64,000 bases of DNA from Spirosoma sp. KUDC1026 (GTDB lineage: Bacteria > Bacteroidota > Bacteroidia > Cytophagales > Spirosomataceae). The notes beneath the pieces were generated by a model. That model did not search any database, was not told the DNA's origin, and saw only the letters and a list, made by a program, of their open reading frames with translations. The stretch spans positions 852,001 through 916,000 of the forward strand of contig NZ_CP056032.1 of assembly GCF_013375035.1 (NCBI RefSeq), read 5' to 3'. The position numbers and the translations under genes were made by a program. This document shows, in pieces, positions 1 to 8,891 of the stretch; the first letter of the stretch is position 1; each line of letters begins with the position of its first letter.

Positions 1-1460
1 GGCAGATTTTGCCCCTAACTCCCGTCGATCCGGGAGCCGGCTTTTCACCCTACAGCAGTCCGTCTGCGTTTGCGGGTAATACATTGATGATCAGTCTGGA
101 AAAGCTGGTGGAGGAAGGATTTCTGACATCAGACGATCTCCATGCATTGAATGAACAGCCTGTTCAGGACGTAACAATAACCGAGCGTCCAATGACTGGC
201 GACAGTGCAGGCATTGCTGAGTCTGTACTGGCAGGGCCACTGACACTGGCCCCCTCAACCATGCACGCAGCCTGGATCAAAAAACGCCCGTTGTTGCAGC
301 AGGCGGCCGAACGATTCCTGCGGGATGCCACGACCGCCCAGCGCAGCGACTACGAGCGTTTCTGCAACTGGCAGGCCGACTGGCTGGATGATTATGCCTT
401 GTTCACGGCCTTGCAGGAAGCTACACAGGAACCCTTCTGGCTCCGCTGGCCGGAGGCAATCAAGCGCCGGGAGCCAGACGAGATGGAGCGTCAGCAGAAG
501 CTGCTATACGATCAGATCGAAGCCGTAAAGGTGCTTCAATATTTTTTTCTGCGTCAATGGAACGAGCTGGTTGCCTACTGCTACACCCGAAAAATTCACA
601 TGATCGGCGATATTCCTATCTACGTTCAGCTGAACAGCGCCGATGTCTGGGGCAATCCGACCCTGTTTAAACTGGATGAAAATTTCCAGCCTCTGTTTGT
701 TGCTGGTGCCCCGCCCGACTATTTCAGTGAATACGGTCAGCGCTGGGGAAATCCAATCTACGACTGGGAAGAGCACGAGCGGACGGGCTTTGCCTGGTGG
801 ATGCACCGGATGCGGCACCAGATGTCGCTTTACAGCCTTACCCGGCTGGACCATTTTCTGGGGTTTGCCGTCTACTGGGAAATTCCGGCCAGCGAACCAA
901 CAGCAAAGGTAGGCAAGTGGATTAAAGCGCCTATTGAGGCTTTCATGCACGCCATGTACCGGCAGTTTGTTCAGCTACCGATTATTGCTGAGGACCTGGG
1001 TGCCCGCACCGGCGACGTACAGCCGCACCTGAAGCATTACGGGATTCCCGGTATGCGAGTGGTGCAGTTTGGTTTTGGCGAAGATATGCCCACCTCAACC
1101 TATGCGGTGCACAATCATATCGAAAACACGGTGGTGTATTCGGGTACGCACGATAACAACACGACGCTGGGCTGGTTTCACGAAGCTGATAAGGAACTGC
1201 GGGAACATATCGATGACTACCTTGGCTTTGCCGTCACCGACGAAACTATTGTTGACCAGATCTGCCGCCTGACCATGCAGTCCGTTAGCCGCCTGGCCAT
1301 TCTGCCGATTCAGGACGTATTAAAGCTCGACGAATCCAATCGCATGAATACCCCCGGCCTGGGCGGACGCAGCTGGCAGTGGCGCCTGCAACCGGATCAG
1401 CTAACCGCTGAAGTAGCCGAAAACCTGCTGAAATTGACCCGGATGACGGGCAGGGCCTGA
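1..1460 (+). CDS. malQ: 4-alpha-glucanotransferase (amylomaltase), 5' truncated
   Basis: GH77 enzyme that transfers alpha-1,4-glucan chains between maltodextrins in the cytoplasm. The reading frame is open to the left edge and encodes Trp-Gln-Ile-Leu-Pro-Leu before the TTG at 9, so that TTG is internal and the true start lies outside the window. Family landmarks: the SPYSSPSAFAGN motif near the N-terminus, TRLDHFLGF (catalytic Asp nucleophile), IAEDLG (catalytic Glu) and GTHDNNTTLGW (third acidic residue). About 486 residues are present, close to the roughly 500 usual for the short bacterial form, so only a few dozen residues are missing. There is no CBM20 module in the visible part. The stop is TGA at 1458-1460. 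The next gene follows after 61 nt in the same direction, but a functional link is not evident. Confidence 0.93.
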   Translation, partial: QILPLTPVDPGAGFSPYSSPSAFAGNTLMISLEKLVEEGFLTSDDLHALNEQPVQDVTITERPMTGDSAGIAESVLAGPLTLAPSTMHAAWIKKRPLLQQAAERFLRDATTAQRSDYERFCNWQADWLDDYALFTALQEATQEPFWLRWPEAIKRREPDEMERQQKLLYDQIEAVKVLQYFFLRQWNELVAYCYTRKIHMIGDIPIYVQLNSADVWGNPTLFKLDENFQPLFVAGAPPDYFSEYGQRWGNPIYDWEEHERTGFAWWMHRMRHQMSLYSLTRLDHFLGFAVYWEIPASEPTAKVGKWIKAPIEAFMHAMYRQFVQLPIIAEDLGARTGDVQPHLKHYGIPGMRVVQFGFGEDMPTSTYAVHNHIENTVVYSGTHDNNTTLGWFHEADKELREHIDDYLGFAVTDETIVDQICRLTMQSVSRLAILPIQDVLKLDESNRMNTPGLGGRSWQWRLQPDQLTAEVAENLLKLTRMTGRA

Positions 1461-1470
1461 TCAATTCGGA

Positions 1471-1517
1471 GGAGAGCGATAAACGCAGGCACTAACCCGG
1501 TTGTAACGTCGTTCTCC
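1471..1517 (+). other. short hairpin in the malQ downstream spacer
   Basis: GGAGAGCGA (1471-1479) can pair with TCGTTCTCC (1509-1517), with one G-U wobble and a 29-nt loop. It ends just before the ATG at 1522. It could be a weak malQ terminator or leader structure for the next gene. There is no T-run, so the call is weak. Confidence 0.25.
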
Positions 1518-1521
1518 TTTC

Positions 1522-4500
1522 ATGTCATCCTTACTATTCTGGAAAGAATGGAGCCGATCGTATCGATTCCTGTATTTGCTTGGGCTTGTACTGACCGGAC
1601 TCGCCTATACCCTGTTTGTTATTGCCTGGTTGCGTGGCCTGGAAAACGTAATCGACTGGAACGTATTAAGTGAACTGATTGACCTGCCTATTACGCTCGA
1701 TTCGTTCTCTGACGGGCTGATCAACTATTCGGTTAGTGGTAAAGGGTTTGCCGTTTCTGAGCAGTTTCTGGCGTCGCCCATGCAGGTAGATCCAACAATG
1801 GCAACGGTTTTTCTGGCTGGGTTAGGTGTCGCTTTCATCTTCATTATGAGCGCTATAACCCGCTTCAATCGGCTGCGCTATCTGATCAGTATGGCCCTGC
1901 TGATTCTGGGCACGGCTTTGTTCCGCTGGGAGATGCTTGAGGTGCCGGGCCTGAGCGGTAACTCCCTGTTTCTCCTGCTGCTCTTTCTGTTTGGCTCTCT
2001 GAGTTATTATTTCCACGCATTCCGGATGGATGTTGATATCCCGGTTCGCATGGGCCTGTTCACGGCCATAACCGGGCTGGTGGCGCTGGGCATAAGTGTT
2101 CTATCGCCCGTTACGTATCCGGCCCTGCTGATTGTCAGCTACGGCATGCCTACGCTGCTGGCGTTTAGTGTTGGCTTCATCTTTTTTATTGCTCCTGAAG
2201 TAATTGCGGGGCTGGTCTGGCTGACGTCGGTTGGCCGGCAGGAAGGCGATGAGATGAATAGCCGACGTACCCTGGGTATTAATAATCTGCTGGTCATCAG
2301 CCTGCTTTATTTACTGAATCTGGTCTTGATCTGGTTGAAGAATACGCGATCGATCGACTGGGACGTACTAGCCATTAGTCCGTTTGTCTTGTTCCTGGTT
2401 ACCGTTGTGCTGGGTTTCTGGGGATTTCGTCGGCTGGTGCAACAGCAGGACGTCGTTTCGTTTCGGGATGCGGGGGCTTTCCTGTATTTCGGTCTGGCCA
2501 TACTGGCGACGATGACCATTGCCTATGCCTTCGTGACGGCCAATGATCCGCTGATCGAACTGTTTGAGGACGCCATTGTCTATACACAACTGGCCATGGG
2601 TGCGTTCTTCCTGATTTACGTACTGGTGAATTTCTGGCCTATATATCAGCAGAATCTGCCTGTTTATCGGGTGCTTTATAAACCAAAACGGCTGGAGTTG
2701 ATTCTGTTCCGAATTATGGGCTTCGTGGGGGTAGCCGTGCTAGTTTCGACAGGTGGGCTGGTAGCCTTGCGGCAGGGTTTTGCGGGTTATTTCAATGGAC
2801 TGGGCGACTTGTATAGCGCAACCGGCGAACAACTATCGGCAACTGCTTTTTACCAAAGAGCAGTTGAGCAGGAGTTTCAGAACCACAAGTCCAACTACGC
2901 GCTGGCTTCACTGGCTCTGAAACAGGGAAATCAGACAACGGCCGCCTTTTATTACCAGCAAGCGCTGTTGAAACAACCCTGTCCACAGGATTATGCCGGT
3001 CTGAGCCAGACCTATTTACAGACGGATTTATTCTTTGAGGCCGTGAAATCCCTGCAGCGGGGCATCCGGGCATTCCCCAACAGTGGCGAGCTACGTAACA
3101 ATCTGGGGTACCTCTACGCGCGGACGAGCGTTGCCGATTCGGCGTACTACTATTTTAAATCGGCGGTGGGTATAACCGGGCAGGATGACGTACCTGAATC
3201 AAATCTGCTGGGCTTTTACGCCCGAAACCCGCAGCTCCTGGCGGCCGACTCCACTCTGACTCAGCAAACCCGTGAAACAAGTTACGAGTCGTATCAGGCT
3301 AATGCACTGGCGTTACGACTGATTATGGGCCGGGGCACAACACCTGCCAATACCGGTCAGCCCAGTCGGCCCGCCTGGCTTTCCGACACAACGGGGGGGG
3401 GCCTGAGTGCCGGACGATTCGCCAGTCTGTATAACTATACGCTGGCTAACCAGCGTCCCGACAGCAGCCTGGCCCGGACGATTCAGCAGTATCTGGTTGA
3501 TCCTGTTAATCAGGAATTAGCCGATGACCTGCTGCTGGCCCGCGCGGTGGCCGATTACAAAAATTATAATCCCCTGGGAGCCTTTGACGTGCTGGAACAA
3601 TTGGCGAATGACGATCAGGTGAGTAGTAGCTCCTACCGTTCTGTGGCGGGGCTCTGGTTGTTAAAGCAGGGTTTGTACCGGGAGTCGGCGGAAATGTTTG
3701 GCCAAAATGCGGATACTACGTCGATCTATTACCGGGCAATGGCATTGACAAAAGCAGCCGCCGAAAATTTAACAGTCAACACCACGACTCTGGCCGAAGC
3801 GCGTCCATTCTGGGTGGCTGCCTCGGCAAAAGATCCAGCACTGGAATCGATTCGGCAGGTGTTGTACCGGGAGCGGCTGCCCGAATCAGATTTCGAAAAG
3901 TCGTTCTACGCCATCTACCGGCTCGATGACCCAAATCGGGGCCGTTACTGGGATACTGTCAAGGACCCATCGCAGAAAACAATTGCTGGCGTAGCGCTCA
4001 TGAACGATTACCTGAACCAACTGCAATGGCGTAACGCCCAGCTGATTCTCTCCGGGCTGCCCGATTCGAGCCAGATCAGTCCGATTGCCAGTTCGATGCA
4101 GACGGTTGGTGCGATTCGGCTGGCGGCTTTTCGACGTAGCGTTGGGGCGGCCGAACGAATGGAGAGCCGGCAGGTTCTTCCTGAATTTCAGGCCCGGCGA
4201 TCTTACTGGCTTGGACAGACCTACGAACGGACCCGGCAGTTTGGCAAGGCGATGGCCGCCTATGAACAAGCGTATAGACTGGCGCCGTTGAACGCGAATA
4301 TCGTAGCCGCAACGGCGCAGCTACTCAGGCAACAGAAGCAGGTTGACAAAGCATACGATATGACGACAGCTGCGCTGCCTTTCAATGAAACCAAACCTGA
4401 ACTGCTGAAAACCTACGTTATGCTCTGCCTGGACCGGAGCCTGTTCGACTACGCCGAAAACGGGCTTGCCCTGCTGGAGGCTGCCTCGCCTACCGATTAT

Positions 4501-4572
4501 CAGGCATTTTTGCCAACTTATCAGCAGAAATTGACGACTGTCGAAAACAGTAAAGCCAAGTTTTTAGAATGA
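1522..4572 (+). CDS. Polytopic membrane protein with C-terminal TPR repeats
   Basis: Unrecognised 1016-residue protein. The N-terminal 430 or so residues form many hydrophobic segments (for example near residues 15-38, 95-115, 120-135, 145-165, 170-250, 255-275, 285-300, 320-340, 350-370 and 395-415), so a multi-pass inner-membrane domain is likely. From about residue 435 the sequence is alanine- and tyrosine-rich helical repeat of TPR type (GDLYSATGEQLSATAFYQRA, NYALASLALKQGN, AFYYQQALLKQP, and again near 900-930). The C-terminus is therefore probably a large protein-binding solenoid. A run of nine G at 3393-3401 encodes Gly-Gly-Gly in the linker around residue 625 and is a possible slippage site. 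The neighbour downstream is an ABC ATPase after 52 nt, with its own -7 element between them. Function unknown. Confidence 0.8.
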   Translation: MSSLLFWKEWSRSYRFLYLLGLVLTGLAYTLFVIAWLRGLENVIDWNVLSELIDLPITLDSFSDGLINYSVSGKGFAVSEQFLASPMQVDPTMATVFLAGLGVAFIFIMSAITRFNRLRYLISMALLILGTALFRWEMLEVPGLSGNSLFLLLLFLFGSLSYYFHAFRMDVDIPVRMGLFTAITGLVALGISVLSPVTYPALLIVSYGMPTLLAFSVGFIFFIAPEVIAGLVWLTSVGRQEGDEMNSRRTLGINNLLVISLLYLLNLVLIWLKNTRSIDWDVLAISPFVLFLVTVVLGFWGFRRLVQQQDVVSFRDAGAFLYFGLAILATMTIAYAFVTANDPLIELFEDAIVYTQLAMGAFFLIYVLVNFWPIYQQNLPVYRVLYKPKRLELILFRIMGFVGVAVLVSTGGLVALRQGFAGYFNGLGDLYSATGEQLSATAFYQRAVEQEFQNHKSNYALASLALKQGNQTTAAFYYQQALLKQPCPQDYAGLSQTYLQTDLFFEAVKSLQRGIRAFPNSGELRNNLGYLYARTSVADSAYYYFKSAVGITGQDDVPESNLLGFYARNPQLLAADSTLTQQTRETSYESYQANALALRLIMGRGTTPANTGQPSRPAWLSDTTGGGLSAGRFASLYNYTLANQRPDSSLARTIQQYLVDPVNQELADDLLLARAVADYKNYNPLGAFDVLEQLANDDQVSSSSYRSVAGLWLLKQGLYRESAEMFGQNADTTSIYYRAMALTKAAAENLTVNTTTLAEARPFWVAASAKDPALESIRQVLYRERLPESDFEKSFYAIYRLDDPNRGRYWDTVKDPSQKTIAGVALMNDYLNQLQWRNAQLILSGLPDSSQISPIASSMQTVGAIRLAAFRRSVGAAERMESRQVLPEFQARRSYWLGQTYERTRQFGKAMAAYEQAYRLAPLNANIVAATAQLLRQQKQVDKAYDMTTAALPFNETKPELLKTYVMLCLDRSLFDYAENGLALLEAASPTDYQAFLPTYQQKLTTVENSKAKFLE

Positions 4573-4574
4573 CG

Positions 4575-4582
4575 TATTTTTG
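4575..4582 (+). promoter_or_regulatory. Bacteroidota -7 element TATTTTTG
   Basis: Exact match to TAnnTTTG, 43 bp before the ATG of the ABC ATPase gene. No convincing -33 TTTG is seen at the expected spacing. Inferred promoter for the ATPase gene. Confidence 0.4.
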
Positions 4583-4624
4583 ATGTATACTGCTCTCTGA
4601 TTCGCCATTCGCACTACGTACCCT

Positions 4625-5356
4625 ATGAATATCATCGAAACCCACCAAATTGCTAAACGGTACGTTATGGGGACCGAAGTGGTCGACGCATTGAAATCCA
4701 TTTCGATCAGCGTCAAGAAAGGGGAGTACGTAGCATTCATGGGGCCGTCCGGATCAGGAAAATCGACGCTGATGAATATTGTTGGCTGTCTGGATTCACC
4801 CACCTCGGGGCAGTACATCCTGAATAGCCAGGATGTGAGTAGTATGGACGAAAACGAATTGGCGGAGGTACGTAACAAAGAAATTGGCTTTGTTTTTCAG
4901 ACCTTTAACCTGCTGCCTCGTCAGACATCGCTGGAGAACGTAGCGCTTCCGCTGATCTATGCGGGCTACAGCAAAGCCGACCGGACTGAGAAAGCCATGC
5001 AGGCTTTGCAGAGTGTGGGGCTGGAAAAACGGGCTGGTCACCGTCCGAACGAACTTTCCGGTGGGCAGCGGCAGCGCGTGGCAGTAGCCCGGGCGCTGGT
5101 CAATGACCCAAGTATTCTGCTGGCCGACGAACCAACAGGCAACCTGGATACGAAAACATCGTACGAGATCATGGACCTGTTCGACCAGATTCACAGTAAA
5201 GGCAATACGGTGATTATGGTGACGCACGAAGAGGATATTGCCGAATATGCGCACCGGATCATTCGCCTGCGTGATGGGTTGATCGAAACCGATCGCGCTA
5301 ATATGAACATCCGCAAGGCCAACGTCCTGATACAGGCTGCCAGGGCTGACGAATGA
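4625..5356 (+). CDS. ABC transporter ATP-binding protein, LolD/MacB type
   Basis: Cytoplasmic ATPase of the LolD/MacB/FtsE class that powers lipoprotein release or efflux-type transporters. Motifs in order: Walker [10 protein letters not shown] (about residues 40-48), Q-loop [12 protein letters not shown] signature [15 protein letters not shown], Walker [13 protein letters not shown] and the H-loop [12 protein letters not shown]. The 243-residue length is normal. No permease gene lies beside it in this window: the upstream gene is a membrane/TPR protein without a recognisable FtsX-type domain, and downstream is a terminator. The permease partner is therefore encoded elsewhere or is not recognised. 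The exact substrate cannot be assigned from sequence alone. Confidence 0.92.
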   Translation: MNIIETHQIAKRYVMGTEVVDALKSISISVKKGEYVAFMGPSGSGKSTLMNIVGCLDSPTSGQYILNSQDVSSMDENELAEVRNKEIGFVFQTFNLLPRQTSLENVALPLIYAGYSKADRTEKAMQALQSVGLEKRAGHRPNELSGGQRQRVAVARALVNDPSILLADEPTGNLDTKTSYEIMDLFDQIHSKGNTVIMVTHEEDIAEYAHRIIRLRDGLIETDRANMNIRKANVLIQAARADE

Positions 5357-5446
5357 AATCTGTTCTCAGCAGGCTATTCTGATTCAATACGGTCAGGCGT
5401 GAGTTTATCCCACCCATCCGAAGACCAGTATCATACCATTATAAAG

Positions 5447-5486
5447 CCAAAGCCCATCAAGGGATCGTGTCCTTGATGGGCTTTGG
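5447..5486. terminator. Perfect 16-bp hairpin, probable bidirectional terminator
   Basis: Arms 5447-5462 and 5471-5486 are exact reverse complements with an 8-nt loop (GATCGTGT). The hairpin lies about 90 nt after the ABC ATPase stop and before the convergent small gene at 5574. There is no long T-run. Confidence 0.7.
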
Positions 5487-5573
5487 ATACTCAACGCGAG
5501 GCCGAGTGAACGTAATTGGTAATCTGATCACGTTAACCGGCAGGGATCACCCGGTGAGTTAAATGAAATGGCC

Positions 5574-5813
5574 TTAAACGGCATGCTCCTCGCCAACAGA
5601 ATGGCCTAACTTTTCAAGCACTGCTTCCGCAAAGGCAACCTTATCTGATTTTCGGTAATTCTCTACCTGGTCAATACCTGACGGCGGGCTGAAATTTTTA
5701 CTGACTTGTAAACAGGCTACCCACAGTTTTGGATTTAGTTTGATCTTATACTGGCGAATGGGTGTATCGGCCCCAAACCACAGATTAATGATGTTACTGA
5801 CTGTCGCTTTCAT
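5574..5813 (-). CDS. Small hypothetical protein (79 aa)
   Basis: Not recognised. A short basic protein with a mixed helix-forming sequence, starting MKATVSNIINLWFG and ending in a charged helix (KVAFAEAVLEKLGHSVGEEHAV). It has no signal peptide, membrane segment or Cys motif. It is convergent with the ABC ATPase gene and stands in an AT-richer stretch. The support for it being real is its isolated position with no competing frame and an ATG start. Homology would be needed to be sure. Confidence 0.45.
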   Translation of the reverse strand: MKATVSNIINLWFGADTPIRQYKIKLNPKLWVACLQVSKNFSPPSGIDQVENYRKSDKVAFAEAVLEKLGHSVGEEHAV

Positions 5814-6348
5814 GGAATTGTGTTGAATGAACCGTACTGGTTTTTGCTAAAGCAAAAAGGTGACGCATATTTAACTATACAACTAAAAAATTGTAAGTAA
5901 TTTATTTGAAAGTTTTTAAATGGACAAAACTAGTGCTGTCGCACTTATCTAGCTAAAACGATAAAGGGCTGATTTTATTCGATAGTTAGACCAACGTGCA
6001 ATTTTCTGGCCATAGTCGCTTTTATTTCGCTTATTTGAACGTGCGTAGTTAGCACATTATCAGGCTGATACCCATTAAAGTCTTCTTAAAATAGAGGTAA
6101 TCTCTGCAATCTGAAGGGCCAACAACTGACTGTACGATAGCAGAACAGCGGTTGTAACGGGGAAAAACTGAGGTAATGGCGCGTTGTGAAACCAACAGAT
6201 GTGTTCCAGCAATAGGCGTCTACTAGTGTTATGTTACTACAGATGTACCAACAAAATAACGGGTAGATAAGTCCGGAAGAAGAGAATAGCAGTAGAATCT
6301 ACTTAAACTTCGTTTACGTATATGCTGTAAAGAGTAGCCAGCAATACT
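5814..6348. other. 535-bp non-coding stretch, AT-rich
   Basis: No supported gene. A small perfect hairpin TTTTTGCT/AGCAAAAA (5841-5858, loop AA) sits just upstream of the small minus-strand gene. The remainder is AT-rich with no open frame I would defend and no recognisable RNA. It probably holds the divergent promoters of the flanking genes. Confidence 0.5.
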
Positions 6349-6663
6349 ATGAAGCGTATTCGACTAATTGAGGAGGTAAGTAGGATCACCCATCTGTCGG
6401 GTGAAGCTAACTATACCCGGATCCATTTGGCCAGTTCACCAGACCTGATTGTTTGTAAGACGTTAAGTATGTGTGTTGACGAGCTGCCTGGATTTGTGCG
6501 AATTCACAAAAAGTATGCAATCAATCCGAAGTTCTTTCAGAAGGCAATACTGGTCGACAATAAAACGGCAAATGTACTGGTAAGCGATAAGGTACTGCCC
6601 ATCAGCCGTCGGCGCCTGAAAGAGGTACTAGCCGATCTGTGGCGGATTAACTCATTGAACTAA
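6349..6663 (+). CDS. Stand-alone LytTR DNA-binding protein
   Basis: A 104-residue protein that is essentially one LytTR domain. It opens with IEEVSRITHLSGEANYTRIHL, followed by a strand-rich middle, FVRIHKKYAINPKFF and LPISRRRLKEVLADLW, which match the typical 'R(I/V)H(K/R)S..IN...I' and 'vPiSRR' regions. LytTR domains bind direct-repeat DNA and are normally fused to a receiver domain. No receiver or membrane segment is present here, and no sensor gene is adjacent. It may be constitutively active or regulated by abundance; its target is unknown. Confidence 0.85.
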   Translation: MKRIRLIEEVSRITHLSGEANYTRIHLASSPDLIVCKTLSMCVDELPGFVRIHKKYAINPKFFQKAILVDNKTANVLVSDKVLPISRRRLKEVLADLWRINSLN

Positions 6664-6666
6664 GCG

Positions 6667-6966
6667 TTAGATATCCTTGCTTCGGAAAACCATCTCGCTG
6701 ACATAAGCCATGTTATCGTCGCGCTTGATCGCTAGTTCGGGGTTGGCAATTTCGTACTCAATTAAACTCGATCTACCCGTATCGGTGATGGTGTAGCCAA
6801 TGTGGTCGCCCCGGTCAATGAGATTAATTAGACCATTGGCGAACAGAAATTCGATGTAGCCATTGACCAAGTCATGACCAAAGCCTGTCCGGGGCAGTAA
6901 CTGATCGAATGTCGTCTGCCGGCGCATAGCTGCCAATGTATTATATTGACCAAAAGTAAGGGTCAT
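6667..6966 (-). CDS. Small winged-helix-like protein
   Basis: A 99-residue protein of unknown function. The end of the fold, GYTITDTGRSSLIEYE, resembles the wing and last helix of winged-helix regulators ('Y.LT..G...L.EYE'). The preceding helices (FDQLLPRTGFGHDLVNGYIEFLFANGLINLID) fit a helix-turn-helix. It is convergent with the LytTR gene, with only 3 nt between the stops. A DNA-binding role is inferred from pattern only. Confidence 0.6.
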   Translation of the reverse strand: MTLTFGQYNTLAAMRRQTTFDQLLPRTGFGHDLVNGYIEFLFANGLINLIDRGDHIGYTITDTGRSSLIEYEIANPELAIKRDDNMAYVSEMVFRSKDI

Positions 6967-7197
6967 GACTTGTTAATAACTTAACGGAATTGATTGTATC
7001 TATTTGGATAAGCGTTCAGAATACACGGCAGAAAGCTGTTGAAAAACTCGCTGTATACGCTGACCGGGTAACATTTTGAGTCATAAGATGGGAATCGGTC
7101 ACGAAAAAGCGGAAAGAATTTAGGTAAACCCTATATAGCGAATCGATAAATTAGGGTAGTCACTGACTAGAAACCGTAGATATATCGTCTGGGATTA

Positions 7198-7234
7198 TAA
7201 CACAAAAAGCCTCTTTATGAGGCTTTTTGTGTTA
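7198..7234 (-). terminator. msrA terminator
   Basis: A perfect 16-bp stem (7198-7213 with 7219-7234) and a 5-nt loop, lying 15 nt beyond the msrA stop. The arms carry the A/T runs typical of an intrinsic terminator. Confidence 0.85.
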
Positions 7235-7249
7235 CGTGGTTTACGTTAC

Positions 7250-7930
7250 TTAGTGCGTGACGTCCGCCGATTTTAGCTTCTCTTTGAACACCTTCTTGAA
7301 CTTGTCCAGCTTGGGCGCAATAACGAAAGCACAGTAACCCTGGTTGGGATTATTAGCAAAATAGCTCTGGTGATACGCTTCTGCTTCGTAGAATGTCGTG
7401 GCCGGGCTAATTTCCGTAACGATCGGGTTGGCATATGCACCCGCTTTGTTTAGTTCGTCCTTAGCGGTCTGGGCCAGTTGTTTCTGCTCGTCGTTGTGGT
7501 AAAAAATAACCGAACGATATTGCGTACCAACGTCGGCACCCTGACGGTTCAGCGTGGTTGGATCATGGCTCCGAAAGAACGCTTCCAGCAGTTCCTGGTA
7601 CGTAATCTTACTTGGATCGTAGGTTACCTCTACGCATTCGGCATGACCAGTCGTGCCCGTACAAACTTCTTTATAGGTAGGGTTAGCTTTCTGGCCACCT
7701 TCGTAGCCGGAAACGGCATCAATAACGCCGTCGAGCGATTCATATAACGCTTCTGTGCACCAGAAGCAACCAGTACCGAAGGTCGCTTTTTCCAGTTTAA
7801 CGGATGAATTCGTTGTCATATAGATGGATTGATTCTGAACAACTGGCTTTGGCTGCTCTGTCCAGCCAAAGAATGATAACAGAGCAGTAGTCAGCATAGT
7901 AAGCTGCTGGCGTAGCACGGTTGCAACCAT
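7250..7930 (-). CDS. msrA: Peptide-methionine (S)-S-oxide reductase MsrA
   Basis: Repairs the S-epimer of methionine sulfoxide using the GCFWC active-site Cys (about residues 53-57), followed by the family motifs SGYEGG, TGHAECVEVTYDP and SVIFYHNDEQ. The 226-residue form carries an N-terminal extension with a hydrophobic stretch (MLTTALLSFFGW) that may be a membrane or signal segment. A second in-frame ATG at 7817-7819 (MTTNSSVKLEKATF) would give a cytoplasmic form of normal length. The longer start is kept because the frame is continuous and the hydrophobic segment looks selected, but the choice is open. The R-specific partner msrB lies about 24 kb away in this window. Confidence 0.95.
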   Translation of the reverse strand: MVATVLRQQLTMLTTALLSFFGWTEQPKPVVQNQSIYMTTNSSVKLEKATFGTGCFWCTEALYESLDGVIDAVSGYEGGQKANPTYKEVCTGTTGHAECVEVTYDPSKITYQELLEAFFRSHDPTTLNRQGADVGTQYRSVIFYHNDEQKQLAQTAKDELNKAGAYANPIVTEISPATTFYEAEAYHQSYFANNPNQGYCAFVIAPKLDKFKKVFKEKLKSADVTH

Positions 7931-8002
7931 TAGGGTTATTTAGAGTTGATTGTCTAGTAGTAGAACGTAATCAATCTGCGTAAAGTTTGCGCAATACCGC
8001 CT

Positions 8003-8884
8003 GTGAAAGACTTTAAACCTGACCGCTTCCGTTACGACGGAACGGAGAAACTAAGTATCGACAAAGCACCGACTAAGGTCGACGACTTATACAAGGATTC
8101 GGACGAGTACGAAGACATCCTCCGGCAGCAGGCTGCTGAAATAGACAAGCTGCAAGACGAGCTATATGCCCACAATCGGTTTGGCCTGCTGGTTATTTTT
8201 CAGGCGCTGGACGCAGCCGGGAAAGACGGAACAATCCAGCACGTGTTTACGGGTACTAATCCCGTAGGCGTTAAAGTAGCCTCGTTCAAGCGGCCAACCG
8301 ACGAAGAACTGGATCACGACTTTCTGTGGCGCAGCTGGCGCGAGCTGCCCGAACGGGGCAAAATCGGGATTTTCAACCGCTCTTACTATGAGGAAACGCT
8401 GGTCACCAAAGTCCATCCGGAGATTCTAACCCAGAGCCAGCGCCTGCCCAAAGAATCGACGGAAGATCTGGATAAATTGTTCAAGCACCGCTTTAAAGCA
8501 ATTCGGGCGATGGAGAAATACCTGTATCAGAATGGTTTCCCGACGGTAAAATTCTTTCTGCACGTATCAAAGGACGAGCAGGCCGATCGGCTCATTGCCC
8601 GGATTCAGGACCTGGAAAAGAACTGGAAGTTCGACGAAGGAGATGTAAAGGAGCGTAACTTCTGGAAAGAGTATCAGCAAGCCTACGAAGACACAATTAA
8701 TAAAACTGCCCGAAAGCGAGCTCCGTGGTACGTTATTCCGGCCGACGATAAAAAGAATATGCGTTTGCTGGTGGGTCGGGTGATAATCGAGGAGTTGAAA
8801 AAGATACCGATGGATAACGTCAAGCCTGATAAAGAGCGATTTGATGAATTACAAACACTGATCGACGTAATCAGAAAACAATAA
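8003..8884 (+). CDS. ppk2: Polyphosphate kinase 2, class III type (copy 1)
   Basis: Transfers phosphate from polyphosphate to nucleotides, or the reverse. Walker A is FQALDAAGKDGT (about residues 68-79) and the Walker B-like motif is GIFNRSYYEE (about 122-131). The lid region has FLHVSKDEQADR and the C-terminal part has APWYVIPADDK. The overall pattern is closest to class III PPK2 such as the Cytophaga hutchinsonii enzyme, which makes ADP and ATP from AMP or ADP; the class is a recognition call. The start is GTG at 8003; no better ATG exists before the conserved region. The second copy begins 7 nt after the stop, so the two are co-transcribed. Confidence 0.92.
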   Translation: MKDFKPDRFRYDGTEKLSIDKAPTKVDDLYKDSDEYEDILRQQAAEIDKLQDELYAHNRFGLLVIFQALDAAGKDGTIQHVFTGTNPVGVKVASFKRPTDEELDHDFLWRSWRELPERGKIGIFNRSYYEETLVTKVHPEILTQSQRLPKESTEDLDKLFKHRFKAIRAMEKYLYQNGFPTVKFFLHVSKDEQADRLIARIQDLEKNWKFDEGDVKERNFWKEYQQAYEDTINKTARKRAPWYVIPADDKKNMRLLVGRVIIEELKKIPMDNVKPDKERFDELQTLIDVIRKQ

Positions 8885-8891
8885 CTCCCGA

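Noticed and set aside
5814-6348. Possible small RNA or hidden gene in the AT-rich stretch
   Set aside because: No promoter-terminator pair, stable fold or long frame could be supported by eye.
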